Positions 35,352 to 44,127 are shown, numbered from the stretch's first letter. The stretch is DNA of 64,000 nt from Bog-756 sp963845485 (GCA_963845485.1 CAWJSI010000005.1:44363-108362); one strand, 5' to 3'. The notes: generated from the letters alone by a model not told the origin. Made by a program: numbers and translations.

Positions 35352-35825
35352 ATGACCGCACCAGGCGAGGGCGCCGGCGACACCGAGGGCGACGGGGAGA
35401 ACACCGGTGGCGCGGCGGGTGACACCACGGGCGCGTGGGACACCTTCGGCGGCTACCTGCGCAGTCAGCGCCAGCTGGCCCAGCTGAGCCTGCGGCAACT
35501 GGCCGACCTGACCAAGGTGTCCAATCCCTACCTGAGCCAGATCGAGCGCGGGCTGCACCAGCCCTCCATCGCCGTGGTCAAGTCGCTGGCCCAGGCGCTC
35601 AACCTGTCGGTGGGGGACCTGCTCGCCCACGCCGCCGACATCGTGACCGGCGAGGAGACCCCGTCGACCACCGAGGCGTCGATCCGCCGTGATCCCCGGT
35701 TGAACGACAGCCAGAAGAGTGCCCTCCTGGCCGTCTACGCCTCGATGGTGGCCGGATCGACCAGCCCGGAGGGAGACCACGCCACCGCCGAGTCGAGCGC
35801 TGCCTCCGAGGAGGCAGAGGGCTGA
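35352..35825 (+). CDS. XRE-family regulator of the PHA locus (inferred)
   Basis: This 157-aa protein has an acidic, Gly-rich lead, then a helix-turn-helix of the XRE type (SLRQLADLTKVSNPYLSQIE, then RGLHQPSIAVVKSLAQALNL) and a tail (IRRDPRLNDSQKSALLAVYAS) shared by regulators found next to phasin genes. It has no ligand domain. Divergent orientation to phaC suggests it controls phaC and phasin; target sites would be the GCTTGA repeats or the CGATCG array downstream. Confidence 0.85.
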   Translation: MTAPGEGAGDTEGDGENTGGAAGDTTGAWDTFGGYLRSQRQLAQLSLRQLADLTKVSNPYLSQIERGLHQPSIAVVKSLAQALNLSVGDLLAHAADIVTGEETPSTTEASIRRDPRLNDSQKSALLAVYASMVAGSTSPEGDHATAESSAASEEAEG

Positions 35826-35840
35826 CGGGCCGAGGTCGAC

Positions 35841-35898
35841 CGATCGCTGGTGCTGGCCGATCGACCGGTGCCGACGATCGACCGGTGCTGGCCGATCG
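35841..35898. repeat. Four CGATCG sites at 17-18 bp spacing
   Basis: CGATCG begins at 35841, 35858, 35875 and 35893, within a degenerate unit like CGATCGACCGGTGCTGG. The array lies just after the XRE gene and 168 bp before the helicase start. It could be an operator array, an iteron-like set or a degenerated tandem repeat. Confidence 0.6.
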
Positions 35899-36065
35899 AT
35901 CGGGGTCGTCATGTCCTCGGTGAGGTGGCCACGGTGGGGGAGGGCCACCGCTCGGGCCAGCCGGTGGCGGCGGCGAACCGGCGGGGGAGGTGCCGCAGCC
36001 GGGATCGCCGCCTGTGGGCGCTACCGTGAACGGATCACCCGAGCAACCGAAACCAGGAGGGCGCG

Positions 36066-39000
36066 GTGATCGCCCAGGGCGATGAGTCGGCGCTCGAGCG
36101 CCTGGTGGGGACGACGACCTTCGAACGGGGGCGGGCCTACGCCGAGCACGGTGCCGTGCGCAACTGCACCTGGAACCCGGGCGGCACCCATGTGGTCGGC
36201 CAGGTCCAGGGCGGGGCGGCCCGTCCCTACGTGGCCTCGGTCCGGTTGACCCGGGCGCCCAACCGCCAGCTGTCCTCCATCGACGCCACCTGCAGCTGCC
36301 CGGTCGGCTACAACTGCAAACACGCCGTAGCCCTGGTCCTGGCCGAGGAGCCCGACGAGGACGCACCGCGTGCCCCGACCCTGACCCTGGTCCGGGGCGA
36401 CGCATCGCCCCCGGTCGGCGTCCTGACCAAACCCCACGGCGCGGGAGGGTCGGTGTCCGGCCTCACCGCCCGGGCCGCCCACCCATCCGACCAGTCCGCC
36501 ACCACCAACGACGCCGACCCGGGCGACTGGGCCCTTCCTCTCGAGGCGCTGCTCGATGCCGACCCCGACGCCGATGAGCCGGTCGAGGACTCGGCCCGCG
36601 CCGAGATCGCCCTCCAGTTCGAGCTGATCGTCACCCCCCAGGCCACCGGGCGCCGCACCTCCTCGATAGGGCCGGGGATCAAGATCCGACCCGTCGTTCC
36701 CGGCCAGTCCGGGAACTGGGTGCGGAGTGGGGTGTCGTGGTCGAGCCTCGAGTACTTCTCCTACGGGCGCCGGCGTTCGCCCCGCTTCGCCGAGCAGCTG
36801 GCCCTGGTCAAGGAGCTCTTGGCCCTGAGCCGGCTGTCGGGGGGACAGAACACCTACAGCTACACCGACGAGGTGGTCCGCTTGGAGGCCATCAACAGCC
36901 GGCGGCTCTGGGACCTGCTCGGGGAGGCCCGGGGCCTCGGGATCCCCCTCATCCAGTCCGGTCGCCAGGCCCAGCCGGTGACCTTCTTGTCCCGGGTGGC
37001 GGCGGTCACCATCGACGTGACCCGCACCGAGTCGGGCCTCCGGGCCCAGCCCCGCATCGGCACCGACACCGTCGAGCTCCCCCTCGAGACGTCCATGCTC
37101 ATCGGCCGACCGGCCCACGGCATCGCCTGGTGGGACGCACCGGCGCCCATCGCCCCCAGCCGGGCCGTCCACGCCGTCCCGCCGGCCTCCGGTCTCGGCC
37201 TCGCCGCCCTCGACACCCCGGTCGACGACGATCTGCGGGCCTTCTTGCGCACGGCCACGGTCGACGTGCCCCACCACGACGAGGAGCGCTTCATCCGCGC
37301 CCTGGTGCCCCGGCTCCGCCGGCGGGTCCGGGTGGACTCGAGCGACCGCTCGGTCGAGCTGCCCGAGGCCCGGCCGGCCACCCTGATCCTCTCCCTCCGC
37401 CACGACGAGGGCCACCGGCTCCACCTGCTGTGGACCATGGGCGGCGAGGGGATCGACGGGCGGGAGCGTCTGTGGGGGGTGCGGGGACGGTTCCGGGACC
37501 GAGCCGCCGAAGAGGTGGTCATGGCCGCGGTGGTCGACATCCTCCACTCGGTGCCCGAGCTGTTCGAGCGGTGGCGGGTCGGTGAGCGACTGGCCGCCGA
37601 GAGCCAGCTCGAAGGCATGCCCGCCGTCCGCTTCATCACCGAGTTGCTGCCCCGCCTGGAGGCCGCCGACGGGGTGACCGTCGAGCACGTCGGCACCCTG
37701 CCCGAGTACCGAGAGGCCGAGGCCGCCCCGGTCGTCAGCCTCGGCGGCAAGGCCACGAAGGACAACGACTGGTTCGACCTGACCATCACCGTCACGGTGG
37801 GCGGGGAGAAGGTGCCCTTCACCGAGCTGTTCGTGGCCATGGCCGCCGGCCAGAGCCACCTCATCCTGCCCTCGGGCACCTACTTCTCCCTCGACACCGA
37901 CGAGCTCCAGGAGCTGGCCCGGCTCATCGCCGAGGCCCGGGCCCTGCTCGACGCCACCGACGACGGCATCCGGCTCAGCCGGTTCCAGGCCAGCCTGTGG
38001 GAGGACATCCAGCGCCTGGGCGTGGTCACCGAGCAGGCCCAGGAGTGGGAGGCGTCGGTGCGGGCGCTGTCCGAGGCGGCCGAGCGCACCGAGTACGAGA
38101 GCCCGGCCACCTTGCAGGCCACCCTCCGGCCCTACCAGCTGGCCGGGTTCAACTGGCTGGCCTACCTCTACGAGCACCGGCTGGGTGGGGTGCTGGCCGA
38201 CGACATGGGACTGGGCAAGACCCTGGAGGCCCTGGCCCTCATGTGCCACACCAAGGAGCGGGGCCTGACCGATGCCCCCTGGCTGGTGGTGGCCCCGACC
38301 AGCGTGGTGGGCAACTGGGCCGCCGAGTGCCGCCGGTTCGCCCCGCAGCTGAACGTGGTCACCGTCACCGAGACCGAGAAGCGCCGGGGCACTCCGCTGG
38401 CCGGGCACACGGCGGGGGCCGACCTCGTCGTCACCTCCTACAGCCTCTTCCGCCTGGAGTACGACGGGTACGCCGGGGTGGGGTGGGCCGGCCTGTTCCT
38501 CGACGAGGCCCAGTTCGCCAAGAACCGCCAGTCCCAGACCTACCAGCGGGCCAAGCTCCTGCCCGCCCCGTTCAAGGTGTGCATGACCGGGACGCCCATC
38601 GAGAACAACCTGATGGAGCTGTGGTCGCTCCTGTCCATCGCCGCCCCGGGACTGTTCACCAGTCCCGAGCGGTTCGCCGAGTACTACCGGCTGCCCATCG
38701 AGCGGAACGCCGACGCCGAGCGGCTGGCCCAGCTGCGTCGCCGGGTCCGGCCCCTCATGCTGCGCCGCACCAAAGAGCAGGTGGCGAGCGACCTGCCCGA
38801 CAAACAGGAGCAGGTCCTCGAGCTCGACCTCAACCCGCGGCACCACCGGATCTACCAGACCCACCTCCAGCGCGAGCGCCAGAAGATCCTCGGACTGCTC
38901 GGCGACATGAACAAGAACCGGATGGCCATCTTCTCGTCGCTCACCCTGCTTCGCCAGGCCAGCCTCGACGTCTCGCTCATCGACGACTCCTACGACGGTG

Positions 39001-39509
39001 TGCCCTCGACCAAGCTCGACGCCCTGATGGAGATGCTGGAGGACATCGTGGAGGACGGCCACCGTGTGCTGGTGTTCAGCCAGTTCACCCGGTTCCTGAG
39101 CCTGGCCCGCCACCGGATCGAGAAGGCCGGCATCGACCTCTGCTATCTCGACGGCAGCACGCGGAAGCGCGACACGGTCATCGCCGAGTTCCGGAACGGC
39201 GACGCCCCGGTGTTCCTGATCAGCCTGAAGGCCGGCGGCTTCGGGCTCAACCTGACCGAGGCCGACTACTGCGTCCTGCTCGACCCGTGGTGGAACCCGG
39301 CCACCGAGGCCCAGGCCGTCGACCGGGTCCACCGGATCGGCCAGACCAGGAAGGTCATGGTCTACCGCCTGGTGGCCAAGGACACCATCGAGGAGAAGGT
39401 GATGGCCCTGAAGGCCAAGAAGTCGGCCCTCTTCGCCGACGTCATGGACGCCGGGGGACTCGAGTCGGGTGCCCTCACGGCGGCCGACATTCGTGGCCTG
39501 CTGGACTGA
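36066..39509 (+). CDS. SWIM zinc-finger SNF2-family helicase/ATPase
   Basis: This 1147-aa DNA-dependent ATPase starts with a SWIM zinc finger (CSCPVGYNCKH, residues about 76-86). A long middle domain follows. The SNF2 core is at about residues 690-1130: motif I DDMGLGKT, motif II DEAQ, motif III MTGTPIENN, motif V GGFGLNL and motif VI DRVHRIGQ. This layout matches bacterial RapA/HepA-like SWIM helicases, thought to act on stalled transcription or damaged DNA. The GTG start has AGGAGG seven bases upstream. The adjacent toxin-antitoxin genes suggest a defence setting, but no other defence gene is present. Confidence 0.92.
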   Translation: MIAQGDESALERLVGTTTFERGRAYAEHGAVRNCTWNPGGTHVVGQVQGGAARPYVASVRLTRAPNRQLSSIDATCSCPVGYNCKHAVALVLAEEPDEDAPRAPTLTLVRGDASPPVGVLTKPHGAGGSVSGLTARAAHPSDQSATTNDADPGDWALPLEALLDADPDADEPVEDSARAEIALQFELIVTPQATGRRTSSIGPGIKIRPVVPGQSGNWVRSGVSWSSLEYFSYGRRRSPRFAEQLALVKELLALSRLSGGQNTYSYTDEVVRLEAINSRRLWDLLGEARGLGIPLIQSGRQAQPVTFLSRVAAVTIDVTRTESGLRAQPRIGTDTVELPLETSMLIGRPAHGIAWWDAPAPIAPSRAVHAVPPASGLGLAALDTPVDDDLRAFLRTATVDVPHHDEERFIRALVPRLRRRVRVDSSDRSVELPEARPATLILSLRHDEGHRLHLLWTMGGEGIDGRERLWGVRGRFRDRAAEEVVMAAVVDILHSVPELFERWRVGERLAAESQLEGMPAVRFITELLPRLEAADGVTVEHVGTLPEYREAEAAPVVSLGGKATKDNDWFDLTITVTVGGEKVPFTELFVAMAAGQSHLILPSGTYFSLDTDELQELARLIAEARALLDATDDGIRLSRFQASLWEDIQRLGVVTEQAQEWEASVRALSEAAERTEYESPATLQATLRPYQLAGFNWLAYLYEHRLGGVLADDMGLGKTLEALALMCHTKERGLTDAPWLVVAPTSVVGNWAAECRRFAPQLNVVTVTETEKRRGTPLAGHTAGADLVVTSYSLFRLEYDGYAGVGWAGLFLDEAQFAKNRQSQTYQRAKLLPAPFKVCMTGTPIENNLMELWSLLSIAAPGLFTSPERFAEYYRLPIERNADAERLAQLRRRVRPLMLRRTKEQVASDLPDKQEQVLELDLNPRHHRIYQTHLQRERQKILGLLGDMNKNRMAIFSSLTLLRQASLDVSLIDDSYDGVPSTKLDALMEMLEDIVEDGHRVLVFSQFTRFLSLARHRIEKAGIDLCYLDGSTRKRDTVIAEFRNGDAPVFLISLKAGGFGLNLTEADYCVLLDPWWNPATEAQAVDRVHRIGQTRKVMVYRLVAKDTIEEKVMALKAKKSALFADVMDAGGLESGALTAADIRGLLD

Positions 39510-39523
39510 GGCAACGCCACAGT

Positions 39524-39551
39524 CTCTGTACCCCCATGTACAGAGGTGTAC
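39524..39551. promoter_or_regulatory. Operator-like site with three TGTAC boxes at 10-bp steps
   Basis: CTCTGTAC (39524-39531) and GTACAGAG (39538-39545) form an 8-bp inverted repeat. TGTAC recurs at 39527, 39537 and 39547, exactly one helical turn apart. The site ends 28 bp before the preferred antitoxin start, typical of toxin-antitoxin autoregulation. Confidence 0.65.
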
Positions 39552-39578
39552 AACGCGTAGGTGGACAGGAGTATCTCG

Positions 39579-39854
39579 GTGAGCGCGGCCCGATCGGTCC
39601 TTCCCGAGATCGTGCAGCGGGTCGCCGAGGGCGACGAGATCACCATCACCCGCCACGGCGAGGCGGTCGCCGTCATTGTTCGCCCCGACTCGCTCCGCGT
39701 CCGACGGGCCACCGCCGCTCTCGATGGGGCGGCGGAGGTCCGTGAGCTGCTGGCCACAGGAAAGAACATGCCACTCGACGCGGTCCCCGGCATCAGTACC
39801 GAGCGGGCTGAGGAGATGGTCAGCGAGCTGCGGGCCGATCGCTCGCAGCGCTGA
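39579..39854 (+). CDS. Phd/YefM-family antitoxin
   Basis: This ~91-aa protein has the Phd/YefM N-terminal DNA-binding pattern (SAARSVLPEIVQRVAEGD, then EITITRHGEAVAVIVRP) and a disordered acidic tail (PGISTERAEEMVSELRAD). I choose GTG 39579 because AGGAG is seven bases upstream; an in-frame GTG at 39561 has no such site. It pairs with the PIN-domain gene 13 bp downstream. Confidence 0.85.
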   Translation: MSAARSVLPEIVQRVAEGDEITITRHGEAVAVIVRPDSLRVRRATAALDGAAEVRELLATGKNMPLDAVPGISTERAEEMVSELRADRSQR

Positions 39855-39867
39855 CGGGTCGAGACCC

Positions 39868-40296
39868 GTGGATGCCTTTGACGCCGACGTTCTGATCTAT
39901 GCGGCCACGCCCGATCATGCACTGGGGCGACGAATTCGTACCCTCTTCACGGACGAAACCGCCGAAGAGGCCGGAGCCCCGGCGCGTATCGGATCGGTAC
40001 TACTCCTTCCCGAACTCCTCACCAAGCCGATACGTCTCGAGTTCGGCGATGAACTCGCGTCGCTGGCCTGGTTGCTTGGGCGTCTTGAGCTGGTGGCGAC
40101 CGATCGGGCCACCGCGGAGCTGGCCGTCTCGCTGGGAGCGATCCATGGCCTGCGCTCAGCCGACGCCGTGCATCTGGCCACGGCGGTCAGGGTCGGTGCG
40201 GACCGGTTCATTACCAACAACAAAGCGGACTTCCCCCAATCGATCGACGAAGTGGCCGTGACGTATCCCGAAGACCTGGCCGAGCCGGCGCCATAG
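39868..40296 (+). CDS. PIN-domain toxin (VapC-like)
   Basis: This 142-aa PIN ribonuclease starts VDAFDADVLIYAATPDHALG, with the first acidic pair in FDADVLIY. The conserved Glu in LLLPELLTKP and the later Asp pair in LRSADAVHLATAV complete the acidic metal centre, and the end ADRFITNNKADFPQ is typical of the family. The GTG at 39868 follows the antitoxin stop by 13 bases. VapC-type enzymes cut tRNA or rRNA. Confidence 0.88.
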   Translation: MDAFDADVLIYAATPDHALGRRIRTLFTDETAEEAGAPARIGSVLLLPELLTKPIRLEFGDELASLAWLLGRLELVATDRATAELAVSLGAIHGLRSADAVHLATAVRVGADRFITNNKADFPQSIDEVAVTYPEDLAEPAP

Positions 40297-40411
40297 CGTG
40301 GTGGCTGGACAACCGGCTTCGCCCTCCTCGTTTGAGACCTACGACGAGTGCGGTCCTCCCCACCGTCGCCCCGCTGACGGTCTGTCGAACGGGGAGCGAC
40401 GAGCGGATGCG

Positions 40412-40993
40412 TCAGGCCGGCCAGCGCCCGGTGAGGCCGGGAGGCGTCCACGCCGGCCACTCGGGCCGTCCGACAACGAAGCCCTGGATGAACATGGCCA
40501 CGCGCCGAGGACCGTCGGGTAGGGAGTTGTCCCAGAACGTCGCCGACCCCGCCTTCGGCACCGCGTCGACGACGTTGGCCCAGAGGCGCGCGTAGCGCTG
40601 GCGGATCTTGTCTACCGGGACGCCGTGCCCGCCACTGGCCCTTCGGTAGTCGACACGGGCGACGGCCAGGTCCTCGGGGACCATCAGCACATGGAGGGCG
40701 ATGTAGTAACCAGCCTCGGTGGCTTCGTCGATCAACCCGAGCTTCGAGGGATGGGAGAAGACGGTCTCGGCCATCAAGGGCAGGCCGAGTCCGATCAGCT
40801 TCGATCGGGTGGCGGCGGCAATGGCTGCGGCCTCATAGGCGTGCGGTTCGGGGTCGTCGGGCCAGTGGCGGACGGCGATCTCGTCGGCGTTGACGAACGA
40901 CGTGCCGCCGGGTAGCGCCGGTGCCAGCACCAGGCGCACGAAGGTGGACTTGCCTGCGCCGTTGGGGCCGACGACGAGGTCGAGGCGACTCAC
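40412..40993 (-). CDS. Zeta-toxin-like ATP-binding protein
   Basis: This 193-aa protein has a P-loop at its start (VVGPNGAGKSTFVR), followed by NADEIAVRHWPDDPE and a MAETVFSHPSKLGLIDEA segment as in zeta toxins and related kinases that phosphorylate UDP-sugars. It overlaps the preceding antitoxin gene by four bases (40990-40993), the usual toxin-second order. The substrate is not shown; phosphorylation of peptidoglycan precursors is the family expectation. Confidence 0.85.
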   Translation of the reverse strand: MSRLDLVVGPNGAGKSTFVRLVLAPALPGGTSFVNADEIAVRHWPDDPEPHAYEAAAIAAATRSKLIGLGLPLMAETVFSHPSKLGLIDEATEAGYYIALHVLMVPEDLAVARVDYRRASGGHGVPVDKIRQRYARLWANVVDAVPKAGSATFWDNSLPDGPRRVAMFIQGFVVGRPEWPAWTPPGLTGRWPA

Positions 40994-41376
40994 TCGGTGG
41001 AGGCGGCGATGACCCGTTGCGATCCGTCGGGGCGGTACTCGATGAGGGCGCCGTCGTCGCCGAGTGCGACGGTGGTCACGCCTTCGGCGGCCAGCTGGGC
41101 CCCGAACGAGGTGGCGTCGCCTCGGGTCTGGATGGCCACGTCGAGCTCCACATTGGCCACCAGGCGCTCGTGCTCGTCGAGTTGGCTGAGGGCCAACCTG
41201 CCGGCCAGGGCGTCCTCGACTCGCCGCCGGGCCGCTGTTTCGTGCATGGAGACGGCCATCCCCACCCTGGCCCAGTGGTCCAGCTGCTGTTTGGCCGACC
41301 GGCTCTCGCGCTTGGCCTCCACCGCGGCAGAGTCGAGCAGGTCGACAGCGAATCGGGTCGGTCGGTCAGCGGGCAT
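40990..41376 (-). CDS. ParD-like antitoxin for the zeta toxin
   Basis: This 128-aa protein begins with a segment (DLLDSAAVEAKRESRSAKQQ, then LDHWARVGMAVS) resembling the ParD-like antitoxin family that precedes zeta-type kinases. A beta-rich tail follows (VTTVALGDDGALIEYRPDGS). The ATG at 41376 has AGGAGG six bases upstream, and a palindrome lies 37 bp upstream. Confidence 0.8.
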   Translation of the reverse strand: MPADRPTRFAVDLLDSAAVEAKRESRSAKQQLDHWARVGMAVSMHETAARRRVEDALAGRLALSQLDEHERLVANVELDVAIQTRGDATSFGAQLAAEGVTTVALGDDGALIEYRPDGSQRVIAASTE

Positions 41377-41412
41377 CGGTGCCTCCTGGAGTGTGTCTCA
41401 TACTGCTACCAG

Positions 41413-41429
41413 CGTATCATCATGATACG
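41413..41429. promoter_or_regulatory. 17-bp palindrome, likely toxin-antitoxin operator
   Basis: CGTATCAT-C-ATGATACG is a perfect 8+8 palindrome in the region between the divergent zeta antitoxin and the PIN gene. It is AT-richer than its surroundings and centred 45 bp upstream of the antitoxin ATG. Confidence 0.6.
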
Positions 41430-41528
41430 TCGAAGAGGTGGGCGACAGGTCGATGCCCGAAGACCTTCAGCAATCGGCGCCGAGGACCAGAGTCTCAAAC
41501 GAACGCCGAGGTCCAAATCCCGGCTCGA

Positions 41529-41921
41529 GTGATCTATCTGGACTCCTCGGCACTGGTGAAGCTGGTATTCGAGGAGGCGGAGAGCGAAGGTGTCGTTCAG
41601 TGGTTGGCCGAGAGGTCTGGGACCCCAGCGATCAGTAGCGAACTGTCGGTCGTGGAACTCCTGCAAGCGTGCCGGAGGGTCGACGAACTGGGACTCGGGG
41701 ACGCCACCAGGCTGCTTGGAAGCATCGATCTCCTCCCGCTGGATCGCACAGTCATCGAGCGGGCAGGTTCCCTTGCGCCGACCCATCTGCGGAGTCTCGG
41801 CGCCATTCACCTTGCTTCTGCGCTATCGGTCAATGAGGACCTGACCGCACTCGTCGTCTATGACCGCCGGCTGTCCGCGGCGGCGATGGCGGCCGGCATC
41901 GAGGTTGCGTCGCCGACCTGA
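41529..41921 (+). CDS. PIN-domain toxin (VapC-like), cognate antitoxin not recognised
   Basis: This ~130-aa PIN protein starts VIYLDSSALVKLVFEEAESE and continues SELSVVELLQACRR, HLRSLGAIHLASAL and LVVYDRRLSAAAMAAGIEVA, the full acidic set of VapC. The GTG at 41529 overlaps a TGA (GTGA), the usual coupling to an upstream VapB. The only frame ending there is a 36-codon Arg-rich reading from ATG 41422 that does not resemble VapB, so the antitoxin may be decayed or frame-disrupted. Confidence 0.85.
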   Translation: MIYLDSSALVKLVFEEAESEGVVQWLAERSGTPAISSELSVVELLQACRRVDELGLGDATRLLGSIDLLPLDRTVIERAGSLAPTHLRSLGAIHLASALSVNEDLTALVVYDRRLSAAAMAAGIEVASPT

Positions 41922-42195
41922 CCCGACCTCGCGTCGTCGCCTGTCGCCACGTCGGGACACGACAGGTCCTCGATGCTTACTCGGTGGTGTTCCGCCCTAG
42001 GCACCCATCCACCCCACGGCTCGGTCCCACGAAACTGACACAACCGGTCGGTCGGTTGCCTCGTCGACCCGGTCTCGGTTGCCGGCCGATCCGACGGTTG
42101 ATCATCTCGCAGAGGGCGTTGAGTCGCGCTACGGTCAACTCTCGTGAGCCGGGACGGACCGGCTCGGCGGCTTAGAGGCGGAACGAGGTACTTCC

Positions 42196-44043
42196 ATGAG
42201 ATCGACCCTGCGCGTCAAGGTGCTCACCGCGGCGACAGCCGTGCTGGTGGCCCTCCCGGGACTCGTCCTGTTGGCACCGGCCACGTCGGCACAGGCCGCT
42301 CCTGTCGTCCGGGGCCACGTCTCCATCACGCCGAGCCCGAACCCGGCCTTCAACGGGGACGCCCCCGACCCCGACGTCGTCCTCAACGCCGGGACCTACT
42401 ACGCCTTCACCACCGGCACCCCGCTGGGCAACCACATCCAGGCCCTCATCGACACCACGGCTGATCCCACCACGGGGTGGCGTTCGTATACCGGCCTGTC
42501 GTACGGCTCGACCGCCCTGCCGGTCACGCCGGCCTGGGAGACCCCCAACACCCAGACCTCACCGGGGGTCTTCTTCTACGGCGGCCACTGGGTCATGTTC
42601 TACGACGCCTCGGTCAACCCCAACGGTGCCGACAGCGGGCACAGCTGCCTCTCGGTCGCCACCACGCCGAGCATCTCCCCCTCGTCCCCGGTGTTCACCG
42701 ACTCGTCCACCGGTCCGCTCTACTGCGCCACCGGCGGGGTGCTCGACCCGAGCCCGTTCGTCGACCCGGCCACGGGGGCCGCCTACCTCCTGTGGAAGTC
42801 GAACGACGGCAGTTCGACCGCACCGTCCCAGGTGTGGTCGGTCCAACTGAACGCCAGCGGGACCGGCTTTGCCGGTACGCCGGTCGCCATCATCACCGTC
42901 GACCAGGCCCAACTGCCCTGGGAGACCACCTTCGACGATCCCCAGATGGTCTTCGTCGACGGGAGCTACGAGCTCCTGTTCTCGGCGGGGGACTTCCTCT
43001 CGGCCAGCTACTCCCAGGCCCTGACCACCTGTGCCGGACCGGTCGGCCCGTGCTCGCAGCCGGCGTCGGGGCCGTTCCTCACCTCCTACGGCAACGTGGC
43101 CGGCCCGGCCGGGGGCTCACTGTTCACCGACGCCTCGGGCAACTGGTATCTGGCCTATGCCGGGTGGCCCAGCAACTGCACCAACTACAGCTGCGGGGCG
43201 GTGCGGAAGCTCTACGTCGCCCCCATCGCCCTCGGTAACGGGCTCCACGTCCCGTGCACCGCGCCATCGCCCCCGCCCGCCGGCTACCGGTTCACGGCCA
43301 GCGACGGCGGGGTGTTCAACTTCGGCAACCTGCCCTTCTGCGGCTCGACGGGCGGCATCACCATCAACCAACCCATGGTGGGCATCGCCAACACCGCCGA
43401 CGGCGGTGGCTACTGGACCGTGGCCCGAGACGGTGGGATCTTCGCCTTCGGTGACGCCGCCTTCCTCGGCTCGATGGGCGGGAGCCATCTCAACCAACCC
43501 ATCGTGGGCATGGCCGCCACCCGCACCAGCGGTGGCTACTGGCTGGTCGCCTCGGACGGCGGCATCTTCAGCTTCGGCAACGCCTCGTTCCACGGCTCGA
43601 CGGGGGGCATGCACCTCAACCAGCCCATCGTGGGCATGGCCGCCACCCCTGACGGCGGCGGCTACTGGCTGGTCGCCTCGGACGGCGGCATCTTCTCGTT
43701 CGGGGACGCCTCCTTCTACGGCTCGACCGGCGGGATGCACCTCAACAAGCCCATCGTGGGCATGGCCGCCACGGCCAGCGGGCACGGCTACTGGCTGGTC
43801 GCCTCGGACGGCGGCATCTTCACCTTCGGGGACGCCGGCTTCAAGGGATCGACCGGGGGCATGCACCTCAACCAGCCCATCGTGGGCATGGCCGCCACGA
43901 CCACCGGACGCGGCTACTGGTTGGTCGCTTCCGACGGCGGCATCTTCAGCTTCGGCGATGCGCCCTTCGACGGATCGACCGGGGCCATCCACCTGAACAA
44001 GCCCATCGTGGGTATGGCCTCCACCCCGATCGCCGCGGGCTGA
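42196..44043 (+). CDS. Secreted GH43-like beta-propeller enzyme with C-terminal repeats
   Basis: This 615-aa protein has a signal peptide (ending near SAQAAP) and a five-blade propeller of the GH43 type: the general base region FNGDAPDPDVVLNAGTYYAF, the second Asp in GGVLDPSPFVDPATG and the acid region in PWETTFDDPQMVFVDG. The C-terminal 250 residues are six ~42-residue repeats (GYWLVASDGGIFSFGDASF type) that are also found in the gene at 18.4-20.8 kb. The enzyme should act on arabinose/xylose-type glycans, but specificity is unknown; the repeats may anchor it to the cell surface. ATG 42196 has GAGG seven to nine bases upstream. Confidence 0.87.
   Translation: MRSTLRVKVLTAATAVLVALPGLVLLAPATSAQAAPVVRGHVSITPSPNPAFNGDAPDPDVVLNAGTYYAFTTGTPLGNHIQALIDTTADPTTGWRSYTGLSYGSTALPVTPAWETPNTQTSPGVFFYGGHWVMFYDASVNPNGADSGHSCLSVATTPSISPSSPVFTDSSTGPLYCATGGVLDPSPFVDPATGAAYLLWKSNDGSSTAPSQVWSVQLNASGTGFAGTPVAIITVDQAQLPWETTFDDPQMVFVDGSYELLFSAGDFLSASYSQALTTCAGPVGPCSQPASGPFLTSYGNVAGPAGGSLFTDASGNWYLAYAGWPSNCTNYSCGAVRKLYVAPIALGNGLHVPCTAPSPPPAGYRFTASDGGVFNFGNLPFCGSTGGITINQPMVGIANTADGGGYWTVARDGGIFAFGDAAFLGSMGGSHLNQPIVGMAATRTSGGYWLVASDGGIFSFGNASFHGSTGGMHLNQPIVGMAATPDGGGYWLVASDGGIFSFGDASFYGSTGGMHLNKPIVGMAATASGHGYWLVASDGGIFTFGDAGFKGSTGGMHLNQPIVGMAATTTGRGYWLVASDGGIFSFGDAPFDGSTGAIHLNKPIVGMASTPIAAG
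43282..44040 (+). repeat. Six tandem ~126-bp repeats encoding 42-residue units
   Basis: Each unit encodes GYW(L/T)VA(S/R)DGGIF-FG-A-F-GS-GG--LN-PIVGMA. Units 3 to 5 are nearly identical at DNA level (for example the shared GGCATGCACCTCAACCAGCC), so copy number may change by recombination. Confidence 0.85.
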
Positions 44044-44065
44044 CCCAGCGCACCGAGGGGTCGTA

Positions 44066-44086
44066 GGCACCGGTGGACCCGGTGCC
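44066..44086 (+). terminator. Hairpin after GH43-like gene
   Basis: GGCACCGG (44066-44073) and CCGGTGCC (44079-44086) pair perfectly around TGGAC, 23 bp after the stop. Confidence 0.6.
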
Positions 44087-44127
44087 CGCCTGAACCACAT
44101 GCTCGCATTTCGGGCTTGTGGTGATCC

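Noticed and set aside
36021..39656. 1211-codon minus-strand frame opposite the SNF2 helicase
   Set aside because: It is Gly/His/Val/Leu-biased antisense of a well-supported gene, with no recognisable domain.
43282..44040. CRISPR array
   Set aside because: The period is ~126 bp and each unit encodes protein in one continuous frame; there are no unique spacers.
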